DNA of 64,000 bases from UBA1412 sp964609795 (GTDB taxonomy: Bacteria > Verrucomicrobiota > Verrucomicrobiia > Limisphaerales > UBA1412): NCBI GenBank assembly GCA_964609795.1, contig CAZSTC010000002.1, forward strand, positions 1 to 64,000, read 5' to 3'. A program made the position numbers and the translations under genes. This document shows positions 26,250 to 34,909 of this stretch, in pieces (position 1 is the first letter of the stretch; every line of letters begins with the position of its first letter). The notes beneath the pieces are model-generated. The model saw nothing but the letters and a program-made list of their open reading frames with translations. It was not told where the DNA came from and did no database searches.

Positions 26250-26551
26250 TCACTCCTTTGCAGCTGGATTTAGTAGCCGAAGAGTTGGCCATACGCTGGA
26301 GTGATGGGACTGAGCAGTTTATTTCGCTGGAGGATTTGAGAAAAAAGTGTCCCTGCGCATGGTGTGAGAAAAACACGATTGCGGCAGCCCAAGCTCAGAA
26401 AGATTCACATAAGCCACCGTACAACAAGGAGTCTTACCAAATTCATTCTATAGTCCCTGTGGGCGGGTATGCTCTCCAACTTACTTGGGGCGACGGGCAT
26501 GCATCCGGCATCTACAGTTATGACTATCTTCGGAAGATTCAAATAATCTGA
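26246..26551 (+). CDS. DUF971 domain protein
   Basis: A 101-residue small protein of the DUF971 family, related to the N-terminal domain of gamma-butyrobetaine hydroxylases. It begins LDLVAEELAIRWSDGTEQFI and has the conserved Cys cluster CPCAWC (near 35-40) and GYALQLTWGDGHASGIYSYD. In longer homologues this domain binds zinc, and standalone copies are often found beside iron-sulfur or Mrp-type genes; that context is absent here. The ATG overlaps the lpxA stop by four bases, so it is translated with lpxA. The function is not known. Confidence 0.85.
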   Translation: MITPLQLDLVAEELAIRWSDGTEQFISLEDLRKKCPCAWCEKNTIAAAQAQKDSHKPPYNKESYQIHSIVPVGGYALQLTWGDGHASGIYSYDYLRKIQII

Positions 26552-26606
26552 TACCTGTCTCTGCAGCTAATGAATAGAAAGGGCCGACCAGACCACGTTC
26601 TCTGCC

Positions 26607-26629
26607 AAAAAACGAAACTTCAGTTTTTT
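26607..26629 (+). terminator. Possible intrinsic terminator after the lpxA-DUF971 unit
   Basis: AAAAAAC (26607-26613) and GTTTTTT (26623-26629) pair perfectly, and GAA/TTC inside adds three pairs with one bulge. The six T residues form the 3' arm and tail together. It is AT-rich, so it is only moderately convincing. It lies between the DUF971 stop (26551) and the panC promoter box. Confidence 0.35.
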
Positions 26630-26654
26630 ATCGTTATTCTTCGATTTTTTGAAG

Positions 26655-26660
26655 TATAAT
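26655..26660 (+). promoter_or_regulatory. TATAAT -10 box for panC
   Basis: A perfect TATAAT at 26655-26660 upstream of panC, with no good -35 at 16-18 bases. Downstream, GAGGGG at 26673-26678 precedes a GTG at 26680 in the panC frame, which raises the possibility of an N-terminal extension of 15 residues; the ATG at 26725 is still preferred on protein alignment grounds. Confidence 0.4.
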
Positions 26661-26724
26661 GAAGAGGTAACCGAGGGGAGTGACCCATCAGAGCCATTTC
26701 CCAACTAGAACTGCTGCTAGCACT

Positions 26725-27600
26725 ATGAAACATATTGAAACTATCAGGGAGATGCAGAGCCTAGCCCTGGGCTGGAAGAGATCGGGGCTGAGCATTGCAC
26801 TAGTACCCACCATGGGGGCTCTCCACGCAGGTCATGTAAGTTTAATAAAATGCGCCTGCCAATCTGTCCAACTTAGTGGGAAAGTGGTTGTGAGTATTTA
26901 TGTAAATCCACTTCAATTTTCTCCTAATGAAGATCTTACAAAATATCCACGTGACTTACAGAAGGATATCAGAATTTGCCAGGAAGCAGGGGCAGATGCT
27001 GTATTCACTCCTACGGATTCACTCATGTACCCCTTTGAAGAGAAGTCATTTTGTCCTGGATTAAAGCACAGCACTTACGCGGTCGAGGAGACTCTGACTC
27101 AGTCCATGGAAGGTGTGGCTCGTCCCACTCATTTCAGAGGAGTCACAACGATAGTCGCTAAACTTTTTAACATAGTCCTGCCTGACTATGCAGTCTTCGG
27201 AAACAAAGATTTTCAACAGGCAGCCGTGATTCAACGCATGGTGAGAGATCTGAACTTCCCAGTGCAAATCATAAGAGCCCCCATCATCCGGGAAGATGAC
27301 GGCCTTGCCCTAAGTTCACGAAATATTTATCTCTCAGCAGAAGAACGCCAGAGTGCCCTTTGTTTAAACCAGGCAATCAAAAAGGCAAAAGAAATAACAT
27401 CCAAAGCCGCACTGCCCGCTGAAGAAATGAGGCTGGAATTAAAGACTTTTATTGAAAAGAATCCAGATACCAAAGTGGACTACATCGAATTTTTTAACCC
27501 GGAAACACTTTCCCCTGTGTCTTTAGTTTCTACAGGGACCCAAATAGCACTGGCTGTGTTTGTGGGAAAAACAAGACTGATTGACAACGATACCTTATAA
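26725..27600 (+). CDS. panC: Pantothenate synthetase
   Basis: A 291-residue cytoplasmic enzyme that condenses pantoate and beta-alanine with ATP to make pantothenate for coenzyme A. The N-terminal HIGH-like motif PTMGALHAGHVSLI binds ATP. GNKDFQQAAVIQRMVRDLNF and the KMSKS-like loop ALSSRN are complete, and VYVNP-type pantoate contacts appear as IYVNPLQFSPNEDLTKYP. The ATG at 26725 (MKHIETIREMQ) gives the usual family start; an in-frame GTG at 26680 has a better ribosome site but would add a non-conserved tail. The gene ends five bases before nadB, so the two cofactor genes are probably one unit. panB and panD are not in the window. Confidence 0.93.
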   Translation: MKHIETIREMQSLALGWKRSGLSIALVPTMGALHAGHVSLIKCACQSVQLSGKVVVSIYVNPLQFSPNEDLTKYPRDLQKDIRICQEAGADAVFTPTDSLMYPFEEKSFCPGLKHSTYAVEETLTQSMEGVARPTHFRGVTTIVAKLFNIVLPDYAVFGNKDFQQAAVIQRMVRDLNFPVQIIRAPIIREDDGLALSSRNIYLSAEERQSALCLNQAIKKAKEITSKAALPAEEMRLELKTFIEKNPDTKVDYIEFFNPETLSPVSLVSTGTQIALAVFVGKTRLIDNDTL

Positions 27601-27605
27601 TTTCG

Positions 27606-29225
27606 ATGAAGTCCGAACCATTAAAGTTTGATTATCTTGTTTTGGGCAGCGGAATTGCCGGAATATTCTTCGCACTTAAAGCCGCGAAAAATGGAAGTGT
27701 CGCAGTCATTACCAAGAAAGAACGAGCTGATTCCAATACTAACCAGGCACAGGGGGGAATAGCAGCCGTTACCTCGAAAGAAGATTCTTTCGAGATGCAC
27801 ATTCAAGACACATTGAATGCAGGCGCAGGACTTTGTAATGAACAAGTGGTGCGCACCATTGTCAGCGAGGGGCCAGACCGGATTGCTGATCTCATCGCAT
27901 ACGGCACCCAATTCTCAGAACGGGATATACCCAACCGTCGTGGGTGCAAAGAATTAGATTTGGGGCGTGAGGGTGGTCATTCCAAGCGAAGAGTTTTACA
28001 CGCAGGTGATATTACCGGTCGCGAAGTGGAAACGGCCTTGCTCAGTGCTGCCTCCAAAGAAACCAATATCACTTTCTTTGAGCACTTTTTTGCGATTGAT
28101 CTAATTCTATCAGACGACGGGAAAGGGCAGAAACAGTGCATAGGCGTCTATGCGCTGGATGCCGAAACCAAGGAAATAGTAACCTTTCAGGGCAAGCACG
28201 TAATCCTTGCTACGGGGGGGTGTGGGAAAGTTTATCTTTATACGACTAATCCCTATATCGCCACGGGAGACGGAGTAGCGATGGCATGGCGTGCAGGTGC
28301 TAGAATAGCGAATATGGAATTTATCCAATTCCACCCTACTTGCTTCTACGACCCAAAAGGCGGATCGTTTCTCATAAGCGAAGCTGTCCGTGGTGAAGGG
28401 GCTATTCTGAAAAATCTCAATGGGCAGGAGTTTATGGAACAATACGATCCTCGTCTGTCGCTGGCACCCCGTGATATCGTTGCGCGCGCCATTGATAATG
28501 AAATGAAGAAAAATGGCTCCGATCACGTTCTTTTGGATATCACTCACAAGCCTGCCCGATTCCTCATGGAGCGCTTTCCCAACATCTACCAGCACTGTTT
28601 TGAAAGAGGTGTCGATTTAACCAAAGAACCCATCCCCGTAGTTCCAGCAGCACATTATCAGTGCGGCGGTGTTCAAACAGATATTAACGGGAGAACTTCG
28701 ATTCCTGGACTTTATGCCATTGGTGAAGTTGCTTGTACGGGCCTCCATGGAGCAAACCGTTTAGCGAGTAATTCTCTTTTGGAAGCCATTGTGCTTGCAC
28801 AACGCGCGGCAGATTGCTCCTGCCTCGAAAATACGCAGGTAACAGAATATGAAATTCCAGCTTGGGAATCGGGCAAAGCTCAAAACGCAGATGAGTTGGT
28901 TGTTCTGAATCATAATTGGGACGAAATCCGCAGATTGATGTGGGATTACGTCGGCATTGTTCGCAGCACAAGAAGGTTGCAACGCGCAAAGGCAAGAATT
29001 GAAAATATCATAGAAGAAATTCGAGAATACTATTGGGATTTTAAGGTGACCAAAGATATTTTGGAGCTTCGCAATATAGCTCGAGTTGCTTGGATCATCA
29101 TAGAGTCGGCATTACAACGCCCTGAAAGCCGCGGGCTCCACTACACGCTGGACTACCCGCTCCCCGTCCCCGAACTCAGCCAAAAAAGCACCGTCATTAT
29201 CCGCCCCCCCAGCACTCGCTCCTGA
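27606..29225 (+). CDS. nadB: L-aspartate oxidase
   Basis: A 539-residue FAD enzyme that oxidises L-aspartate to iminoaspartate, the first step of de novo NAD synthesis. The N-terminal FAD motif is VLGSGIAGIFFALKAA. NTNQAQGGIAAV is the NadB form of the flavin-binding stretch, and GREGGHSKRRVLHAGDITGR carries the NadB active-site arginine region. HPTCFYDPKGGSFLISEAVR and GLHGANRLASNSLLEA are also characteristic. The C-terminal helical domain includes RRLMWDYVGIVRS. It could be mistaken for a fumarate reductase or succinate dehydrogenase flavoprotein, but length and motifs favour NadB, and no iron-sulfur or membrane anchor subunit is adjacent. It lies between panC (5 bases) and hisA (17 bases). 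nadA and nadC are not present. Confidence 0.93.
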   Translation: MKSEPLKFDYLVLGSGIAGIFFALKAAKNGSVAVITKKERADSNTNQAQGGIAAVTSKEDSFEMHIQDTLNAGAGLCNEQVVRTIVSEGPDRIADLIAYGTQFSERDIPNRRGCKELDLGREGGHSKRRVLHAGDITGREVETALLSAASKETNITFFEHFFAIDLILSDDGKGQKQCIGVYALDAETKEIVTFQGKHVILATGGCGKVYLYTTNPYIATGDGVAMAWRAGARIANMEFIQFHPTCFYDPKGGSFLISEAVRGEGAILKNLNGQEFMEQYDPRLSLAPRDIVARAIDNEMKKNGSDHVLLDITHKPARFLMERFPNIYQHCFERGVDLTKEPIPVVPAAHYQCGGVQTDINGRTSIPGLYAIGEVACTGLHGANRLASNSLLEAIVLAQRAADCSCLENTQVTEYEIPAWESGKAQNADELVVLNHNWDEIRRLMWDYVGIVRSTRRLQRAKARIENIIEEIREYYWDFKVTKDILELRNIARVAWIIIESALQRPESRGLHYTLDYPLPVPELSQKSTVIIRPPSTRS

Positions 29226-29242
29226 TTGCTATCCCTTTTTAA

Positions 29243-30013
29243 ATGTTCAGGCCATGTATAGATTTGCACGAAGGCCACGTCAAACAGATCGTTGGCGGAA
29301 CGCTGACTGATTCCGGTCAAGGTTTGAAGACAAACTTTGTCGCAAAGCACTCACCTTCCTGGTATGCAAAACGTTACCAAAAAGATGATCTTAAAGGTGG
29401 TCACATTATCAAGCTGGGCCCCGGAAATGACGATGCTGCCCGCGAGGCTTTGAGAGCCTTTCCGGGCGGTTTCCATATTGGCGGCGGAATTAATGAACAG
29501 AATGCGCTGGAGTGGCTTGACGCCGGTGCCAGTCATGTCATTGTCACAAGTTACGTTTTTCGGGATGGAATCTTGGACTGGAAGCGACTTGAAGCTTTAG
29601 TTCGCGTTGTTGGTCGGGAACGACTGGTCTTAGACTTGAGCTGCCGCATTAAAGATGGGGATTACTACGTAGTGACGGATCGTTGGCAAAAATTCACTAC
29701 TTTGAAAATCACGCGTGAGACTTTGGATTTGCTCAGCCAGTATTGCTCGGAATATCTTGTTCATGCAGCCGATGTTGAGGGGCTCTGCCAGGGAATAGAC
29801 TTATCCCTGGTACGGCTTTTGGGGGAATGTGTACAAATTCCAACCACCTATGCTGGTGGGGCAAGTTCACTGGACGATCTGAAACTCGTCACCCGGCTCA
29901 GCGGAGGTAAACTCGATATGACCATGGGGTCCGCATTGGATATTTTTGGAGGACATGTGAAATACGCCGACCTTGTGGCATTCAACCAAAACCTGCTCGA
30001 CAATACCCCGTAG
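29243..30013 (+). CDS. hisA: HisA, eukaryotic type (ProFAR isomerase)
   Basis: A 256-residue (beta/alpha)8 barrel that isomerises ProFAR to PRFAR in histidine synthesis. The sequence follows the fungal His6-type enzyme far more closely than typical bacterial HisA: FRPCIDLHEGHVKQIVGGTL, VIVTSYVFRDG, LVLDLSCR, YLVHAADVEGLCQGID, TYAGGASSLDDLKLV and SALDIFGG are near-identical in form to the yeast protein as I recall it. The catalytic aspartates are in CIDLHEG and HAADVEG. This eukaryotic-type branch occurs in a few bacteria. No other his gene is nearby; it follows nadB by 17 bases. The promoter of the next gene overlaps its 3' end. Confidence 0.9.
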   Translation: MFRPCIDLHEGHVKQIVGGTLTDSGQGLKTNFVAKHSPSWYAKRYQKDDLKGGHIIKLGPGNDDAAREALRAFPGGFHIGGGINEQNALEWLDAGASHVIVTSYVFRDGILDWKRLEALVRVVGRERLVLDLSCRIKDGDYYVVTDRWQKFTTLKITRETLDLLSQYCSEYLVHAADVEGLCQGIDLSLVRLLGECVQIPTTYAGGASSLDDLKLVTRLSGGKLDMTMGSALDIFGGHVKYADLVAFNQNLLDNTP

Positions 30014-30025
30014 CTCTTCTAGAAT
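29997..30025 (+). promoter_or_regulatory. Sigma-70-like promoter for the 1200-residue secreted protein
   Basis: TCGACA (29997-30002), a 17-base spacer and TAGAAT (30020-30025); each box matches the consensus at five of six positions. The -35 box lies in the last codons of hisA. The ATG at 30035 is nine bases after the -10 box, so the transcript would be nearly leaderless. Confidence 0.55.
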
Positions 30026-30034
30026 AGAGCTATT

Positions 30035-33000
30035 ATGAAACGGTTTAAACGTTGCTTTTGGGGGCCAATTCTATTGCTAATTCCTTTTCTTTTCCCCTCT
30101 TCACTCCTGGCTCAGGGAGGTGCTGAGGTTAAAGTCATAATGGATTTTCTAAACGGCTTTGGCTCAGCAACACTATCAAAACCAATCATTGATGTCGCCT
30201 TAAGACAGAGCACCTGTGGCGGAATTACATCCCCATCTCTTTTTCAGCATCCGGTTGTCGCCACCCAGCCTTCTACCGTTTCTTATCAATTGGAACTGCC
30301 CCGGAGTACAGGTTCACAAAAACTCTTTTTGGTAACAGATACGGGGTTGGCTGACGGAATTCAGTGGGGACAGTTAGACGCCGATGGAGTTCGATTCCTC
30401 ATCCGAATCAACAATCAAGTAGTTCTGGATCAAACCCTCACTGAATGCAAGTGGATACACCATTGCATAGATTTGAACCCTTTCCAAAACCGTAAAATTA
30501 AAATCGATTTCATCACATTACCGGGGCGGAACACCGTTTATGACTGGGCCAATTGGGGAGAGCCTCGAATCCTTTTGTTCAACAATTCTATCCCCCTCCA
30601 GAACAATAAAATTCCTCTCAATGCCGGCGTAATTGCCTTTCAACATGACAGCACACAGGCTCTATCAATCAAATTAGCTTCTGACGATGGCATCCAAGTC
30701 AAAAATTGGAATTACCCTCCGGGGAATAATGCGACATCAGGAAACCGTTGGGATGTTTTAGAGTATGATTTCGATGATGCTCTCTCAACATCTCTTCAGT
30801 TCGATCCGCCAACCTCCGTTCGCTCCACGCTCATCGGATATTATAACCCTGACCTTTCTCTTGATTACATTACACCCGCTCAAGCCCTCGTCACCCCCAA
30901 CTCCATCCTTCCCCTACGTTTCAAGGTTACCAATAAAGGTAAAGGCAAACTGACTAAAGGAACCGCCCAGGTGGTCGCATATGATGCTTCTAAGAATCCC
31001 ATTGGAGCAGGTTCAATCCCCGAACTTAGAACTGATGATTCCTGGATCGGGGATATTATGTGGACTACCCCAGCTCGGACTGGACCTACTTTTGTCACCG
31101 GAAAACTTTTGGTGGGCGACTCTCGATCGGCTTTAAGCTCCAATTCCTCAGCAATCCGAATCAGTAACACGACCGAACAAACTCGCACTGCGTCCGTAGA
31201 CATTATCCCAGATGATATGACGTCTTCCCAAGGATCCCGCTGGCTGGATAACGGAAAGGTAAAAATCGTTTTTTTACGTCATCAAACAGGCATTCATTAC
31301 GCCAAAATATATAGTAAAAAGGGAGAAGATTGGGAACAGGTTGCTCTCTGGAAGCCGCTCATTCAGGTAAACCTCAATACACCGCAAGGTCCTGTAACAT
31401 GGGAGCCTTCATTCACGCAAGTATTTCGAGGCCGTAATTCAGATTCTTCTGAGCGCTACACCAATTCCTGGCAATTCAGCTCCCCACTGCGAGATTCTGC
31501 GAATAACCTCTGGAATATCGGACTTAATGTTACTTTAGATAACGAAAAACCTGAATTGGATATCACGTATACTTGGAGTTCCACAGGCTCTCCTTCTGTT
31601 CATTCGCTCTTGGGACCCAATATCTATGTTGGTGAAGGGACATTTGGCGCAGGCAAAATTTCCGGACTTTTCCCCGGTTTGGAATATCTTTACGGAGCCG
31701 AAGCATCCTCCTCTACGCGCGATTTTGCAGCAAAAATCGCAGATCGACGTTCACCGGATTCGACTAAAATTACGATTCCTCTTATGGCCATCTCCTGGGG
31801 GGAAACGAATCAATCACCTGTTCTTAACCCAGAGCGTTTCTTCTGTCCGGATTCCACCAAGGATTACTGGAGCGTAGGTAATCAGCCCCAAAAAACGCTT
31901 TCGCTTTATTGGGACATTTTTCAAAAATGGGATGGTGTTCACGGGATGCCGACACCTCGCTTTTCATCTCCCAATTTTGATCAGGGAATGAATAATCACC
32001 GCTTGGCACTTTTTCTCCCTTCTATTCCGGATTACTTTCCGGAAAACCAGGATTATTCGTACTCTTGGACTCTAGAGCCCTATAAGGTGTATAGCCTCAA
32101 TGCACAAATTGCCATCACTGATGGCCCGGTGCTGAGCTCAGTGCGGCACTACCTGAAAAAAAACAACGGACTGCCCTCCGTCAATGCTTGGCCACGCTCC
32201 CCATCGCAACAAAGAGAGCTCTGCCGAATAGGTTTTGATAGCGTTTGGGATGGTACCAATAAATGGGCTCACTGTATTGACTGGCCATACGCACCCGCAC
32301 CGGGCTTTGCCACTTTGCTTTGGAACGATGTTTTTAGCGATTCTTCACTGGAGTCAGAGCGGCTGCCGGGTAAACCGTTTGAGGGCAAAGTTGCAGAAAT
32401 AATTCAGGAGCGAATTCAGCCTATGGTCGATGGAATTCTTGCAACTGATAAAACAGGGAGCTCTCTTTCCAGCTCCAGCCAATGCCACATTATGCTCTGG
32501 GAATTTCCTTTTCACTACGGCTACCTGGAAGAAGCTTGGAATGCTGTTGAACAGCAAATTCAAAGCTTGATCGCGGCACAGGAAACTAATGGAAGCTGGC
32601 TATTCAAACCAGTCCAGACGCAACAAAAAACGCTGGGGCAAAGCGGAGATGCAACCATGGGCACAACAGCCTATAACGCTATGAAACTTCTCCGACATGC
32701 AAGGATAACCGGTAGTTCTTCAAGTCGCGAAGCCGGATTAAAAGCTTTGAGTTTTATCGGCCAATTCAATGTTCCTCGTGGCGGACAGGTCTGGGAGTGC
32801 CCTTTATACCAGCCGGATATTCTGCCAGCAGCCTACACAATAGGCGCATGTGTGGATGCCTGGCGTTTGACGGGAAATCTTGACCATATCGATCATGCTG
32901 TGAGGTGGGCAGATAGCGGAATCCCTTTCATTTACCTCTGGTCTCTTCCAAATAAACCGATGATGTTAGGATCAACCATTCCTGTTTTCGGGAGTACTTT

Positions 33001-33637
33001 TTATACTCACACCTGGCTGGCGGTGCCGGTTCAATGGAATGGATTGGTTTACTCCTATCACTTGATTCATCTGGCTGAGACTATGGAGAAAATAGCTTCT
33101 GGCGGAACGACACTCCCTCAAGGAATATTGGAGTTTACACCGAATGACTGGCGCAGCATTCAGGCGCATATTCTGGCGAGTGCCACACACCAGCAATGCA
33201 TTGAGGGAAAACTGATCGGGACATATCCCGACAGCATCAGCAACTTTGAGAAGCGCAATGGTGCATTTATTAATCCAGAGGATATCCTACTCAACCAATT
33301 GGCTCTTGAAGGGTTTGACCCGGATATTCACTCTGTAATCCTGAAAAAAGATCAACCAGAGTACACGGTGTTAAGTACCGCAGCCACCATATTACAAGCA
33401 GCCTCAACTTCGCAGAAGTATGAGTTGGTGTTAAAATACTATGCCGGATGCACTATTTACGCCATGATTACGAATGTAGCGCAAAGGCCGGAAGAAGTTA
33501 AAGTTGACGGGACTGTACTCGCTTACAGTGAGGATACCATCGCAAGACAGCCAAGCTGGCACTACAATAGGGAGAAAAAGTGCATCTATCTCGCCGTCCC
33601 CAACTTAAAAGGGACTGCATCCATAGAGATAAAATAA
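30035..33637 (+). CDS. Large secreted protein of unknown function, beta-domain plus alpha-toroid-like C-terminus
   Basis: 1200 residues, not assigned to a family. A signal peptide (about 1-26, LLLIPFLFPSSLLAQ) is clear. Residues about 30-190 look like a beta-sandwich of the NPCBM/discoidin kind (KLFLVTDTGLADGIQWGQLD, DWANWGEPRILLF). Residues about 285-370 resemble an Ig-like or CARDB-type domain (YITPAQALVTPNSILPLRFK). A broad beta-rich middle part (about 390-760) follows. Residues about 790-1090 have alternating helices with W/G-rich turns (AAQETNGSWLFKP, GDATMGTTAYNAMKLLRHAR) typical of an (alpha/alpha) toroid, as in polysaccharide lyases and unsaturated glucuronyl hydrolases. A polysaccharide-processing role is an inference from architecture only. 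It has its own promoter at 29997-30025 and converges on the acyltransferase gene. Confidence 0.7.
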   Translation: MKRFKRCFWGPILLLIPFLFPSSLLAQGGAEVKVIMDFLNGFGSATLSKPIIDVALRQSTCGGITSPSLFQHPVVATQPSTVSYQLELPRSTGSQKLFLVTDTGLADGIQWGQLDADGVRFLIRINNQVVLDQTLTECKWIHHCIDLNPFQNRKIKIDFITLPGRNTVYDWANWGEPRILLFNNSIPLQNNKIPLNAGVIAFQHDSTQALSIKLASDDGIQVKNWNYPPGNNATSGNRWDVLEYDFDDALSTSLQFDPPTSVRSTLIGYYNPDLSLDYITPAQALVTPNSILPLRFKVTNKGKGKLTKGTAQVVAYDASKNPIGAGSIPELRTDDSWIGDIMWTTPARTGPTFVTGKLLVGDSRSALSSNSSAIRISNTTEQTRTASVDIIPDDMTSSQGSRWLDNGKVKIVFLRHQTGIHYAKIYSKKGEDWEQVALWKPLIQVNLNTPQGPVTWEPSFTQVFRGRNSDSSERYTNSWQFSSPLRDSANNLWNIGLNVTLDNEKPELDITYTWSSTGSPSVHSLLGPNIYVGEGTFGAGKISGLFPGLEYLYGAEASSSTRDFAAKIADRRSPDSTKITIPLMAISWGETNQSPVLNPERFFCPDSTKDYWSVGNQPQKTLSLYWDIFQKWDGVHGMPTPRFSSPNFDQGMNNHRLALFLPSIPDYFPENQDYSYSWTLEPYKVYSLNAQIAITDGPVLSSVRHYLKKNNGLPSVNAWPRSPSQQRELCRIGFDSVWDGTNKWAHCIDWPYAPAPGFATLLWNDVFSDSSLESERLPGKPFEGKVAEIIQERIQPMVDGILATDKTGSSLSSSSQCHIMLWEFPFHYGYLEEAWNAVEQQIQSLIAAQETNGSWLFKPVQTQQKTLGQSGDATMGTTAYNAMKLLRHARITGSSSSREAGLKALSFIGQFNVPRGGQVWECPLYQPDILPAAYTIGACVDAWRLTGNLDHIDHAVRWADSGIPFIYLWSLPNKPMMLGSTIPVFGSTFYTHTWLAVPVQWNGLVYSYHLIHLAETMEKIASGGTTLPQGILEFTPNDWRSIQAHILASATHQQCIEGKLIGTYPDSISNFEKRNGAFINPEDILLNQLALEGFDPDIHSVILKKDQPEYTVLSTAATILQAASTSQKYELVLKYYAGCTIYAMITNVAQRPEEVKVDGTVLAYSEDTIARQPSWHYNREKKCIYLAVPNLKGTASIEIK

Positions 33638-33672
33638 CCGAGATTTAATCCGTACTATCCACTTCGTCGATT

Positions 33673-34812
33673 TTAAGCACGGAGAAAGATAGAGCGCTTA
33701 TAGCAATATCTCAGAATTCCGAAAATTATAAGCACCTTGGCTAATTCAGTGAAAAACGGATAGTAGTCGCCGGTGTATTGTTTCAAACCATGAAGCCAGT
33801 AATGCGTTAGCGAACTGACCTCCAGCGTATTGTAAAGCATATAGGCGAGAATAGAATTCATCCCGTAAATTTTCAGCCACATCAGTCCGAAACGCCATTT
33901 CAGGCCATCGACTAAATAATAGGTACAGGCCATCAAAACAATAGAAATTCCGCTGGTGAGAAAAGTCATTGAACTTGTCCAGAGGTGTTTATTGACAGGC
34001 TCGAAGAATGAAATAAACCAAGCCAGCAGTAAGGAAACGCCTCCCAGTAGAAGCAACCGATAAAGTTTCTGCAGAGGAGACCATCCACTTTTCAAACACC
34101 AACCTGTTATGAACCCTGTTAGAACAGTCGTGGTGAAATTCAAGGTGCTGTAAATCCAGGTGTACTGATACCAACCGGCATACTGCACTACTCCCAAATC
34201 GTTAACACTTGCCCCCGGTGCAAACCTTCCCATTATGGCGCGATCGACCACCATAGCCAAATTAACATCAGGTGCATACCCTTTTCCATAAGCCAGCATT
34301 CCGAATGTGTATAAGGCCGGTAAAATGATAACAGCGATAGATACACCTCTAATCCCTGCGAACATATAAATTAATACAGCGAATAGATAGCCTGACGCGA
34401 TAGATTGCAAAGTATTGCTATAGAACGAAAGACGGTTCAAATCGAAATCCAGGAGATTCCCCTGGACGATAGCCCCAAAAACGAAAAGCAGCAGCACACG
34501 CTTCCCTATTCTCACACCCATCTTTTGCAGCGAAACTTCTCCTCGCTTGTATTTAGCTAGGGCAAAAGGGATGGAAACTCCGGCCATAAAAAGAAACAGT
34601 GGCATAATCATGTCCCAGAGGCGTAATCCTTCCCATCCGACATGTGTAAAAAGTTTTTCCCAGACAACATGACAAACATTATTTGGGGGCAACGCACGGA
34701 CAATATCCCCTAAAATCGGCTGAAAAAAGACCAGTAGAAAAAGATCAATCCCGCGAAGCACATCCAAAGACTCCAACCTTTCGGAAACAGCTACCTTCGT
34801 TTTCATGTTCAT
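33673..34812 (-). CDS. HGSNAT-like acyltransferase family membrane protein (COG4299 / DUF5009)
   Basis: A 379-residue membrane protein with about ten hydrophobic segments, related to heparan-alpha-glucosaminide N-acetyltransferase. The opening RLESLDVLRGIDLFLLVFFQ is the family hallmark; DMIMPLFLFMAGVSIPFAL and IYGMNSILAYMLYNTLEV follow at the usual places. In animals the family moves acetyl groups across the lysosomal membrane onto glucosamine; bacterial members are thought to acetylate a cell-wall or exported sugar, but substrates are not known. The gene is divergent from the beta-lactamase-fold lipoprotein, with about 100 bases between starts, and convergent with the 1200-residue secreted protein. 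Start at MNMKTKV; M3 is equally possible. Confidence 0.83.
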   Translation of the reverse strand: MNMKTKVAVSERLESLDVLRGIDLFLLVFFQPILGDIVRALPPNNVCHVVWEKLFTHVGWEGLRLWDMIMPLFLFMAGVSIPFALAKYKRGEVSLQKMGVRIGKRVLLLFVFGAIVQGNLLDFDLNRLSFYSNTLQSIASGYLFAVLIYMFAGIRGVSIAVIILPALYTFGMLAYGKGYAPDVNLAMVVDRAIMGRFAPGASVNDLGVVQYAGWYQYTWIYSTLNFTTTVLTGFITGWCLKSGWSPLQKLYRLLLLGGVSLLLAWFISFFEPVNKHLWTSSMTFLTSGISIVLMACTYYLVDGLKWRFGLMWLKIYGMNSILAYMLYNTLEVSSLTHYWLHGLKQYTGDYYPFFTELAKVLIIFGILRYCYKRSIFLRA

Positions 34813-34909
34813 ATATAAGTAAAATCCGGCGACATATTCTCACAGCATATTCTTAGTGACAAGCAGATTCACTATTGACAGCCGGGCTCCCTGGTATCAG
34901 ACTTTCCCA

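Noticed and set aside
26680..26724. N-terminal extension of PanC from a GTG start
   Set aside because: The extra 15 residues are not like the family start; the ATG at 26725 gives the usual N-terminus, though the ribosome site upstream of the GTG is noted.
27606..29225. Fumarate reductase or succinate dehydrogenase flavoprotein
   Set aside because: The NadB-specific motifs and absence of an iron-sulfur subunit and membrane anchor favour L-aspartate oxidase.
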